A DNA stretch of 12,433 nucleotides, taken from positions 1 through 12,433 of the forward strand of contig CAYWJA010000041.1 of assembly GCA_964458485.1 (NCBI GenBank), in the 5' to 3' direction. The first letter of the stretch is position 1, and the number at the start of each line of letters is the position of its first letter. The translations under genes and the position numbers were made by a program. Positions 1-5,378 of the stretch are shown one piece after another. Under the pieces are notes generated by a model, which saw only the letters and a list, made by a program, of their open reading frames with translations, was not told the origin of the DNA and searched no databases. The stretch is from CAYWJA01 sp964458485. Its GTDB lineage: Bacteria; Patescibacteriota; Gracilibacteria; UM-FILTER-43-11.

Positions 1-778
1 GATATATTACTTCCCCTTTTGGCACGCTCCACGTAATTAGACTTCGTACACCATATATATAGAGTATTAACCCATAAGTAGTAATAACGGGTACTAATAT
101 AAAGTTAGAAAGTGCCTGTAGATATTTTGGATAATCTTTTTTGACATCCAGAGCCTTGATAGACTTTGGCATTTTAGAAAGAAAAAACCAAACAGCTATA
201 ATGCCGGTTATAAATATCCAAAGCCTTTCATAAATATGCCAATCACGAGGAATTTCAATCAAAAGCTTATCTACAGATAAGATCACAAATGAAAGACCTG
301 CATATAGAATGCCTGTAAATATGACAGTTAGGGCTAAATGTGCAAAAAATGAATAAATGTAATTCCAAAAAATTTTGCTCTTTCTATTCATAGTCAGAGG
401 AAGAAAAAATACTGTTAACCATGCACAAATAATCAGAAAAATAAACCGCATAATATATTTACCCGCCACAAAAAGATCAAAATTAGGCAAATGGAAATAA
501 AAAAGAATCATAAGGGCGACAATAGCCAAATGTGCATATATTTTAAAACTTAATTTCCATTTATTAAATCCGGCTATCAGGCTAAACGACACTGCAAGAG
601 GTAGACCGAGCAAGGTTGTTAAAAGTATCTGAATCAGCATTGTCTCCCTTACATTAGATGTATCAACCAACGCCATAGCTACAATTGTGCCGAAGATAGC
701 AATTAACATCGCAAGCGGAAAACGCAGGAATGTATTAATTGCCTGCTTTGTGAATGTGTTTAGTTTGTCTGTTAACAT
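1..778 (-). CDS. DUF4153-like polytopic membrane protein (C-terminus outside window)
   Basis: The minus strand is open from an ATG at 776–778 to the window edge, about 259 codons with no stop, so the 3' end is missing. The protein begins MLTDKLNTFTKQAINTFLRF and has about six or seven hydrophobic segments joined by short basic loops, as in an integral membrane protein. Near the visible end it reads YPKYLQALSNFILVPVITTY, then LILYIYGVRSLITWSVPKGE. That strongly resembles the conserved 'P..L..F...IL.PL...Y..ILY.Y..KI..TW..P.G' block of DUF4153 membrane proteins; this family call is from memory of the pattern. Function is unknown. No Shine-Dalgarno is visible, and a TATGAT box on the minus strand at 813–818 is a weak -10 candidate. 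The gene diverges from the HAD gene at 935, with a 12-bp repeat array between them. Confidence 0.75.
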   Translation of the reverse strand, partial: MLTDKLNTFTKQAINTFLRFPLAMLIAIFGTIVAMALVDTSNVRETMLIQILLTTLLGLPLAVSFSLIAGFNKWKLSFKIYAHLAIVALMILFYFHLPNFDLFVAGKYIMRFIFLIICAWLTVFFLPLTMNRKSKIFWNYIYSFFAHLALTVIFTGILYAGLSFVILSVDKLLIEIPRDWHIYERLWIFITGIIAVWFFLSKMPKSIKALDVKKDYPKYLQALSNFILVPVITTYGLILYIYGVRSLITWSVPKGEVIY

Positions 779-802
779 GTTTAAGGGTTAAATTATGAAG
801 TA

Positions 803-831
803 TTGTTAATATATCATAAAAAGTTCATTAT
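803..831 (+). promoter_or_regulatory. weak candidate promoter for the HAD gene at 935
   Basis: TTGTTA (803–808) and CATTAT (826–831) are separated by 17 bp, each matching four of six consensus sigma70 positions. If used, transcription would start near 838 and the 12-bp repeat array at 845–893 would lie in the 5' leader. Such matches are easy to find in AT-rich DNA, so this is only a candidate. Confidence 0.25.
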
Positions 832-844
832 CCTATTAAACCCC

Positions 845-893
845 AATTGGATCCCCGATCGGATCGCCAATTGGATCTCCAATTGGAATTTCC
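845..893. repeat. 12-bp tandem array, unit AATTGGATCNCC (four units)
   Basis: Four consecutive units: AATTGGATCCCC (845–856), GATCGGATCGCC (857–868), AATTGGATCTCC (869–880) and a decayed AATTGGAATTTCC (881–893). Each unit holds palindromes (CCAATTGG, GGATCC, CGATCG), so the array can fold on itself without a separate inverted arm. It lies between the divergent genes starting at 778 and 935. The same unit type recurs between the genes at 10106 and 10220. Confidence 0.85.
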
Positions 894-934
894 CCCCAAA
901 ATAATGTATTGTCATTACATCTAAAAACTCAAAA

Positions 935-1573
935 GTGAAAGTAATAATCTTCGACATGGATGGCGTAATAGTAGACAGTGAATATCACTGGAAAAAAAGT
1001 GAAATTGATCTTTATGGCAAGTTAGTTGAAAAGTGGACAAATGAAGATCAGCAGAAAATAATTGGGATGAGCATTATTGATATTTATGGAGTTTTAGTTA
1101 AAGACTATGGCCTTTTAATGAGCCAATCTGATTTTTTAGATAAAGTAAATGAAATTGCCACTATGGTTTATATGAAGAAAAGTAGATTATCCGACAACTT
1201 TCTTAATGTTTTAAATGATCTAAAAAATAAAGATACACCTATTGCATTAGCATCTTCAGCATTAGATACATGGATCAATATGGTTTTAGACAGATTTGAA
1301 TTACGCCCATTTTTTGATGTTATTGTAAGCTCAGAAGATGTTGGTAATAAAGGTAAGCCTGAACCGGATATTTATTTATTAACCGCTAAAAGACTAAATA
1401 TCAACCCAGGGGATTGCATTGTAATAGAAGACTCACATAATGGAGTAATTTCTGCAAAAGATGCAGGTATGTATTGTATTGGATTTAGGAATGGGTTTAA
1501 TGAAGCGCAGGATCTTTCGGCTGCAGATGAAGTGCTTGAGGGGTTTAAAAATTTTGATTTATCAATTTTTTGA
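935..1573 (+). CDS. HAD-superfamily hydrolase, beta-phosphoglucomutase-like
   Basis: 212 residues. Motif I is FDMDGVIVDS with nucleophile D7 and acid/base D9. Motif II is around S107 in IALASSA. Motif III is K141 in KPEPD. Motif IV is E165-D166 in VIEDSHNGVISAKDAGM. An alpha-helical cap (about residues 15–85) follows motif I, the type seen in beta-phosphoglucomutase, phosphoglycolate phosphatase and related sugar-phosphate phosphatases. The exact substrate cannot be told from sequence; a cytosolic phosphatase or phosphomutase is expected. The GTG start is chosen because it puts the first beta-strand MKVIIFDMDG at the N-terminus, as is normal for the family. No Shine-Dalgarno is visible. It ends in TGA and faces the small minus-strand gene at 1623–1829. 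Confidence 0.9.
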   Translation: MKVIIFDMDGVIVDSEYHWKKSEIDLYGKLVEKWTNEDQQKIIGMSIIDIYGVLVKDYGLLMSQSDFLDKVNEIATMVYMKKSRLSDNFLNVLNDLKNKDTPIALASSALDTWINMVLDRFELRPFFDVIVSSEDVGNKGKPEPDIYLLTAKRLNINPGDCIVIEDSHNGVISAKDAGMYCIGFRNGFNEAQDLSAADEVLEGFKNFDLSIF

Positions 1574-1622
1574 TATACCAATTTATATAATCCAAACATT
1601 CACCTGTGGATACATCTGCCTA

Positions 1623-1829
1623 TCATTCTTCCGACTCCCTAGTTAATATGCACATTTGTCGGTATAATCGCCTCTGATGCCTTGCTAGTGAGCTCTTATC
1701 CACACCTGACATTCTACCATTTTTTACGGACCTTAGTATTTTATTGTTTAAATCAATCGATTCAGTCAAGCTTACAATTCTTCTTTCTCTTTTGGCAGCC
1801 CTACGATTTCTTATTCCATTTGTTGACAT
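1623..1829 (-). CDS. small basic hypothetical protein
   Basis: 68 residues, rich in Arg and Lys (RNRRAAKRERR near the N-terminus, RHQRRLYRQ near the C-terminus), mostly helix-compatible, with no membrane segment. I do not recognise the family; a nucleic-acid-binding role would fit the charge but is inference. Support for a real gene: a good promoter (TTGACA, 18-bp spacer, TTTAAT) ends 30 bp upstream of the ATG, and the gene sits tail-to-tail with the HAD gene and divergent from the gene at 1935. No Shine-Dalgarno is seen. The competing plus-strand frame over the same bases encodes an implausible Phe/Leu-rich peptide. If this gene is not real, 1574–1934 is a gap holding only promoters. Confidence 0.5.
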   Translation of the reverse strand: MSTNGIRNRRAAKRERRIVSLTESIDLNNKILRSVKNGRMSGVDKSSLARHQRRLYRQMCILTRESEE

Positions 1830-1858
1830 ATCTTAATTTATTAAATAAACAGAGTTTA

Positions 1859-1888
1859 ATTAAAACATTTATTGATATTAAATGTCAA
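1859..1888 (-). promoter_or_regulatory. sigma70-type promoter for the gene at 1623–1829
   Basis: On the minus strand the -35 TTGACA (1883–1888, perfect) and the -10 TTTAAT (1859–1864, five of six) are 18 bp apart. Transcription would start near 1852, about 23 nt before the ATG. The -35 overlaps the palindrome at 1871–1889. Confidence 0.5.
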
Positions 1889-1889
1889 T
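1871..1889. promoter_or_regulatory. operator-like 19-bp palindrome between divergent promoters
   Basis: Arms ATTGATATT and AATGTCAAT are inverted around a central A, with one mismatched pair (16 of 19 positions equal to the reverse complement). It overlaps the -35 of the minus-strand promoter and lies just upstream of the extended -10 of the plus-strand promoter. A dimeric regulator bound here could control both. No regulator gene is recognised in the window. Confidence 0.4.
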
Positions 1890-1904
1890 ATTTACCACTT
1901 ATCA

Positions 1905-1913
1905 TGATATAAT
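1905..1913 (+). promoter_or_regulatory. extended -10 promoter for the gene row at 1935
   Basis: TGATATAAT is a perfect extended -10 (TGn-TATAAT). The -35 region (about 1885–1890) is poor, as is usual for extended -10 promoters. Initiation near 1920 gives a leader of about 15 nt to the ATG at 1935, or about 33 nt to the in-frame ATG at 1953. Confidence 0.55.
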
Positions 1914-1934
1914 TTTTCTGACATTATATTTTTT

Positions 1935-2405
1935 ATGTATTACAAAAGTTATATGAAGCCATTCACCAAATTAAGCACAGACGCAATAAAGGACTACCTC
2001 ATTATCCTCGACATCGACGGCACAATAGCAAAAGATAGCCAGTACGATGTAGATGGTGAAATTCTCAAAAAAATAAATGAGCTAAAAAAACATAATCAAA
2101 TTTATTTATGTTCAAACAGTCGTGACCATACCAGAAACAAAGCTGTAGCTAAATCATGCGGACTGCAATATATAGATACAGACATAAGGAAGCCGAGTAA
2201 AAAAGTGATAAAGCTTATAGATACATCATCATTTACAAAAAAACTGGTTATTGGTGACAAATTTTTAACTGATGGATTGTTTGCAAAGAGAGTTAAGGCG
2301 GATTTTATTAAAGTTAAACGGATCACGAGTAAGGATGATAAGATGTATATAAAGTTGCTTTATTGGATTGATGACCTTTGTTATTTTTTATTTTCTAGTT
2401 TTTAG
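1935..2405 (+). CDS. YqeG-like HAD-IIIA phosphatase
   Basis: 156 residues. Motif I is LDIDGTIAKD with D26 and D28. Motif II is around S60 in LCSNS. K86 in RKPSKK is the motif III lysine. Motif IV is VIGDKFLTD with D108 and D113. With no cap domain and the 'R-KP...GD...TD' pattern, it matches the YqeG / phosphatidylglycerophosphatase-type HAD family, though the first motif is DIDGT rather than the usual DLDNT. A lipid-phosphate substrate is suggested by the next two genes but not shown. Start choice is uncertain: ATG 1935 or ATG 1953 (MKPFTK), and neither has a Shine-Dalgarno. The last residues FLFSSF and the TAG stop are encoded inside the AGTTTTT repeat array that fills the spacer to the next gene. 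Confidence 0.8.
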   Translation: MYYKSYMKPFTKLSTDAIKDYLIILDIDGTIAKDSQYDVDGEILKKINELKKHNQIYLCSNSRDHTRNKAVAKSCGLQYIDTDIRKPSKKVIKLIDTSSFTKKLVIGDKFLTDGLFAKRVKADFIKVKRITSKDDKMYIKLLYWIDDLCYFLFSSF

Positions 2406-2468
2406 TTTTTATTTGGAACACAAGCCCACAAAATCATTAAAAATTAAAAACTATAAATTAAAAACTAA
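2396..2468. repeat. AGTTTTT inverted tandem arrays between two genes
   Basis: The left array (2396–2412) has two units of AGTTTTTA. The right array (2438–2468) has the inverted form, with AAAAACT at 2446–2452 and 2460–2466 plus a TTAAAAA half-copy. The reverse complement of the right arm aligns with the left, so an AT-rich imperfect hairpin is possible. The left array contains the TAG stop (2403–2405) of the upstream gene, and the right array ends directly before the ATG at 2469. Confidence 0.7.
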
Positions 2469-3320
2469 ATGAAAATTTTAATAATCTTCAACCCAATGTC
2501 CGGCTTCCGCAAATGGGGTGACCCAAAAACGATCATCCAAAAGACTCTGAAAAAAAGGGGGTATAGTTACGAGTGGTTTGAAACTATAAAAGCCAAAAGA
2601 CAGCCATTAGATCAGTTTAAGAATAAAAAATATGACAAGATCATAGTGTCTGGAGGAGATGGTACAGTTGCAGAAGTGGCATCTTTTTTAATAGAACATA
2701 AAATTAAAACACCTCTTATAATAATACCTCAAGGTAGTGGTAATATTTTAGCTGTCTCCCTAAGATTACCGCTAACTGTAGGTAGGGCCTTAAACAAAGG
2801 ATTGAATAACAAGGGGAAAGAATTAGATGCCATAAGAGTTAACAACAGATATTACAGTTTAATCGCTACAGGATGTGGGTATGACACTATTGTAATGAGT
2901 AAAACACCCCGTAGCCTAAAAAGGAAGGTGGGGGTATTGGCTTATGCGTGGACTATATTAAAAACAATTTTTTACTACAGGAGCAAGCCATATAGGTTAT
3001 CGATTGATGGAAGAAGACACATCCTCATGGCAAAATCAATAATGTGTTTTAATATTTTACCTCTGGCAAATTTAAAAATTACAGAACCTTTTATAGGCCA
3101 CAGAATACTCCCCGACGATGGCCTTATAAATATTTATGCATTAAATCCAAGGCCGATTCGTGATTTTTTGAAATTCAGAAAAGCAATAAAAATTTTTACA
3201 GGTAAAAAGATTTCTATAAAATCAAAAAGGAATAAAAAATATCAAATTGATGGCAATGTATTTAAGGGGAGGACTGTTAATTTGGAAGTAATGCATAATG
3301 CTATACGTATCGTATATTGA
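2469..3320 (+). CDS. diacylglycerol kinase-family lipid kinase
   Basis: 283 residues, the usual length for soluble bacterial DAG-kinase-like lipid kinases (DgkB/YegS type). The N-terminal NPMSG (residues 8–12) and SGGDGTVAEV (61–70, the ATP-binding GGDGT) define the DAGK catalytic domain. PQGSGN (87–92) is a variant of the family's P.GT.N motif. PDDGL (215–219) lies in the C-terminal beta-rich domain. The family phosphorylates a lipid hydroxyl (diacylglycerol, sphingoid base or similar) at the inner membrane face; the substrate here is unknown. Oddity: the C-terminal motif usually written DGE reads DGN (261–263), replacing a conserved acidic residue. The start directly follows a repeat array with no Shine-Dalgarno. 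It lies 63 bp after the YqeG-like phosphatase and 110 bp before the UbiA gene. Confidence 0.9.
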   Translation: MKILIIFNPMSGFRKWGDPKTIIQKTLKKRGYSYEWFETIKAKRQPLDQFKNKKYDKIIVSGGDGTVAEVASFLIEHKIKTPLIIIPQGSGNILAVSLRLPLTVGRALNKGLNNKGKELDAIRVNNRYYSLIATGCGYDTIVMSKTPRSLKRKVGVLAYAWTILKTIFYYRSKPYRLSIDGRRHILMAKSIMCFNILPLANLKITEPFIGHRILPDDGLINIYALNPRPIRDFLKFRKAIKIFTGKKISIKSKRNKKYQIDGNVFKGRTVNLEVMHNAIRIVY

Positions 3321-3329
3321 TTTTTTCTT

Positions 3330-3401
3330 GTCATCCTGAACTTGTTTCAGGATCCACCATTGGCTGGCATGCCATGGATCCCGGATCAAGTCCGGGATGA
3401 C
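3330..3401. repeat. 72-bp palindromic element, two CTTG-loop hairpins (copy 1)
   Basis: The ends are GTCATCC (3330–3336) and GGATGAC (3395–3401). Inside are two 17-nt hairpins in inverted orientation: CCTGAA-CTTGT-TTCAGG (3335–3351) and CCCGGA-TCAAG-TCCGGG (3380–3396), each followed or preceded by GGATCC. The element fills most of the lipid kinase to UbiA spacer. A twin of identical length is at 11498–11569. Hairpins of this kind are widespread REP-like repeats in bacterial genomes (general recollection). It could stop transcription or stabilise an mRNA end, but no T-run follows. Confidence 0.85.
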
Positions 3402-3430
3402 AAACGGTGAATATGGAATAACCATAAGCC

Positions 3431-4255
3431 ATGAACTACTTAAAACTCATCAGATTAGAGCAATGGCATAAAAACATTGTAATATTCCTACCTCTTCTTT
3501 TTGCTCCAAAGGAATATTTATATAATATAACTCAACTAATAGTCGGGTTTTTTGGATTCTGCTGTGTTTCATCCATTACCTACATGGTGAATGATTGGAT
3601 GGATAGAAAAAAAGATAGATTGCACCCTATAAAAAAACATCGCCCATTTGCTGCAAAAACAGTTAGTGGGAAGATGGGCATTTTTGTAGGAATAATTTTG
3701 TCTATTATTGTAGTTGGAGCTATTGCGACACTCGGATGGTTTTATGGAACTATAGTACTCACCTATTTTGTAATAACAAATCTCTACTCATTCGGACTAA
3801 AGGATATCCCATTAGTAGATATCATGATTATCGGATCTAACTTTGTCCTCCGTATGATGGCAGGTACCAATACCCTTCCTGATATCGCGACTTTGCCATA
3901 TTTTGGGTTAATGTTTGGAATTTTAGCAGTACTATTAACACACAAAAGAAGTAATGATATTAAAATGACCGGTGCAAAAGCCATAAGGCATAAACCAGTT
4001 CTAAAATTCTATACAAAAAAGAACAATTATATATTTCGCGCGTTAGGATATCTGATTATTATTGGATCATTTTATATTTTGTATCAAAATGAATTCGCAT
4101 CTTACAAATCCGCTGGGATATTAGCCCTACTGACACTAACAAGTTATTTGCTATCTAAAAATCCAGACATTACCTCAAAGCCTCAAAAACTCCTCCGGAA
4201 TTTATGGTGGGATGTGCTATTTGTGGGTAATTTGGTGTTACTTATATTTTATTAA
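3431..4255 (+). CDS. UbiA-family prenyltransferase, decaprenyl-phosphate phosphoribosyltransferase-like
   Basis: 274 residues with about eight or nine predicted membrane helices. The first aspartate-rich motif is VNDWMDRKKDRLHP (N54, D55, D58, D62). The second is FGLKDIPLVD (D125, D130), followed by FVLRMMAGT. A later KRSND (172–176) matches the KR..E-type loop. The opening LIRLEQWHKNIVIFLPLLFA is typical of the UbiA branch that joins a ribose-phosphate donor to decaprenyl phosphate (Rv3806c-like), a step toward decaprenyl-phospho-arabinose. The branch assignment is by pattern; donor and polyprenol length are inferred. No DprE1/DprE2 epimerase genes are next to it in this window. It is last in the plus-strand lipid row and converges with the gene at 4271, with 15 bp between the stops. 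Confidence 0.85.
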   Translation: MNYLKLIRLEQWHKNIVIFLPLLFAPKEYLYNITQLIVGFFGFCCVSSITYMVNDWMDRKKDRLHPIKKHRPFAAKTVSGKMGIFVGIILSIIVVGAIATLGWFYGTIVLTYFVITNLYSFGLKDIPLVDIMIIGSNFVLRMMAGTNTLPDIATLPYFGLMFGILAVLLTHKRSNDIKMTGAKAIRHKPVLKFYTKKNNYIFRALGYLIIIGSFYILYQNEFASYKSAGILALLTLTSYLLSKNPDITSKPQKLLRNLWWDVLFVGNLVLLIFY

Positions 4256-4270
4256 AATACCAAATAAAAC

Positions 4271-4627
4271 TTAGTAATTGCCACTGATTACGCTATATTC
4301 AAGGTCGTAATCACCCTCATTAAAGTCAGATTTTTTACCAGATGCAACTTCTGTATGATCTATTGCTCCATCTTGCATAATTTTTTTCCAACTTCCTCCC
4401 ATATTATGAGCACCAGGTTGTCTTCTTTCTAAGGCTTTAAGCTCCCTTTTTCCTATTGCTGCCGGTATATCGACAAGATCAGCTTTTGGATCCCGACTTT
4501 CGAATCCATTACAATTATCTAAAAACAATACTCTAATATAACCTTCTCTGATACCATCTATAAGTGATTCGGTAGGGCCAACTTCTGTTGGTATATCGGA
4601 TTTACTAGATGATGCTGTATTTGTCAT
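4271..4627 (-). CDS. hypothetical protein, 118 residues
   Basis: I do not recognise this protein. It is hydrophilic, begins MTNTASSSKSDIPTE (Ser/Thr-rich, probably flexible), and has a central mixed segment (IREGYIRVLFLDNCNGFES, then IPAAIGKRELKALERR) and an acidic C-terminus (NEGDYDLEYSV). It shows no membrane segment or signal peptide. An upstream in-frame ATG at 4661–4663 would add 12 hydrophobic residues, but it lies inside the -10 of the promoter at 4659–4687, so the ATG at 4625–4627 is preferred; that leaves a leader of about 25 nt. No Shine-Dalgarno. It is probably monocistronic, since the UbiA gene converges on it. Confidence 0.7.
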   Translation of the reverse strand: MTNTASSSKSDIPTEVGPTESLIDGIREGYIRVLFLDNCNGFESRDPKADLVDIPAAIGKRELKALERRQPGAHNMGGSWKKIMQDGAIDHTEVASGKKSDFNEGDYDLEYSVISGNY

Positions 4628-4658
4628 AATAATTTGTTTAATAATAAATATTATGTAT

Positions 4659-4687
4659 AACATATACTATTATTAATATTTAGTCAA
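4659..4687 (-). promoter_or_regulatory. sigma70-type promoter for the gene at 4271–4627
   Basis: On the minus strand TTGACT (4682–4687) and TATGTT (4659–4664) are exactly 17 bp apart in very AT-rich DNA. The -10 is part of a small inverted repeat, TATGT-TAT-ACATA, which might bind a regulator. The position decides the start codon of the gene downstream. Confidence 0.55.
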
Positions 4688-4720
4688 TAAAAATAACCTC
4701 AAACTTTATTTTATTAAAAA

Positions 4721-4766
4721 TTGTCGACATTTCAGCCTGTCTTGCACGGAGATGCTAGGGTGACAA
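4721..4766. other. possible decayed short repeat element
   Basis: A 46-bp stretch bounded by TTGTC and GACAA, more GC-rich than its surroundings, with AGGGTGACAA at its right end resembling the GGATGACA ends of the 72-bp elements. There is no second copy in this window, so this is only a suggestion. Confidence 0.2.
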
Positions 4767-4823
4767 CTTTTTAGCCGTATAAAAAATATAATAGCTGAGC
4801 TTTGAGGGAGGTGAGCAGGCGTA

Positions 4824-4875
4824 GCGAGGAGTTGAGTTTTTCGTAAAAAACGAAAAGCTCGCGAAGCTAAGCGAG
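4824..4875. other. overlapping hairpins downstream of rpsJ
   Basis: In the gene-free stretch 4628–4938, GCGAG (4824–4828) pairs with CTCGC (4858–4862) around an inner TTTTCGT / ACGAAAA hairpin (4838–4844 / 4850–4856). The same CTCGC can pair instead with GCGAG at 4871–4875. The two folds exclude each other. The upstream GGTGAGCAGG (4810–4819) also occurs beside the CTTG-loop element near 7088–7097. No coding region is supported here. Confidence 0.5.
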
Positions 4876-4909
4876 TCTCCTGAAAAGCGAAAACACTTGT
4901 TTGAAAAGG

Positions 4910-4936
4910 CCGAAAAACTTTTTGAAAGTTTTTCGG
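4910..4936 (-). terminator. terminator-like hairpin after rpsJ
   Basis: A perfect 12-bp stem, CCGAAAAACTTT (4910–4921) with AAAGTTTTTCGG (4925–4936) and a 3-nt loop, starts 2 nt after the rpsJ stop. Only a short T-run (TTTT) follows after CC on the minus strand, so it could be a weak terminator or an mRNA 3'-end stabiliser. It marks the end of the tuf–rpsJ unit. Confidence 0.6.
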
Positions 4937-4938
4937 AA

Positions 4939-5271
4939 TCAGCCAAGCATCTTTATCTCAATATCAACCCCTGCTGGTAAACTTAAATTTGTAAGTGATT
5001 CGATAGTAGTTGGTGTAGTTTCTCGTAATTCGATTAAGCGCTTATGAACACGCATTTCAAATTGTTCGCGGGAATCTTTTACAACAAAAGTAGATTTATT
5101 AACAGTAATTTTTTTGATCTTTGTTGGCAGAGGAATTGGACCAGCAATAATAGCCCCACTCCTTTCGGCTGAGTCTATAATCATTTTTACCGCTTTATCA
5201 ATTACGTTGTGATCAAAAGCTTTTAATGTAATACGTATTTTTTGAGTATTATTTGCAGACTTTTTAGCCAT
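4939..5271 (-). CDS. rpsJ: 30S ribosomal protein S10 (uS10)
   Basis: 110 residues, slightly longer than the usual 102–105 through an N-terminal MAKKSANNTQ extension. The S10 signature is clear: KIRITLKAFDHNVIDKAV, then SGAIIAGPIPLPTKI and the conserved basic loop DSREQFEMRVHKRLIEL. S10 is a 30S head protein; its loop also binds NusB in antitermination complexes. The gene lies 107 bp after tuf and probably shares its transcript. A small hairpin, TCGGA-TAA-TCCGA (5308–5320), sits in its leader. Unlike the usual S10 operon, no rplC or rplD follows; a hairpin comes 2 nt after the TGA stop and then a hypothetical gene with its own promoter. No Shine-Dalgarno is seen before the ATG. Confidence 0.97.
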   Translation of the reverse strand: MAKKSANNTQKIRITLKAFDHNVIDKAVKMIIDSAERSGAIIAGPIPLPTKIKKITVNKSTFVVKDSREQFEMRVHKRLIELRETTPTTIESLTNLSLPAGVDIEIKMLG

Positions 5272-5347
5272 GAAGATTGGGGTTAATATCTAATTGTATT
5301 GACTTGCTCGGATAATCCGAAGTAGTGGTCGTAAATAAACTTTACAA

Positions 5348-5370
5348 CCCCGACGAATAAATCATCGGGG
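5348..5370. terminator. hairpin between tuf and rpsJ
   Basis: CCCCGACGA (5348–5356) and TCATCGGGG (5362–5370) form a 9-bp stem with one G-T pair and a 5-nt loop. On the minus strand it follows the tuf stop by about 8 nt, but a T-tract lies before rather than after the stem. A partial terminator or RNA-processing site between tuf and rpsJ is more likely than full termination. Confidence 0.5.
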
Positions 5371-5378
5371 ATAAAAAT

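Noticed and set aside
1682..1912. Plus-strand ORF of 76 codons, Phe/Leu-rich
   Set aside because: It is the antisense of the better-supported 68-codon gene and runs through its promoter and operator; its composition is typical of shadow frames.
4661..4663. Upstream ATG as start of the 118-residue protein
   Set aside because: It falls inside the -10 box of the only good promoter, so it would not be transcribed.
4755..4946. Minus-strand ORF of 63 codons starting at a TTG inside rpsJ
   Set aside because: It overlaps the rpsJ end and reads through several hairpins; Ser/Phe/Lys-rich low-complexity product.
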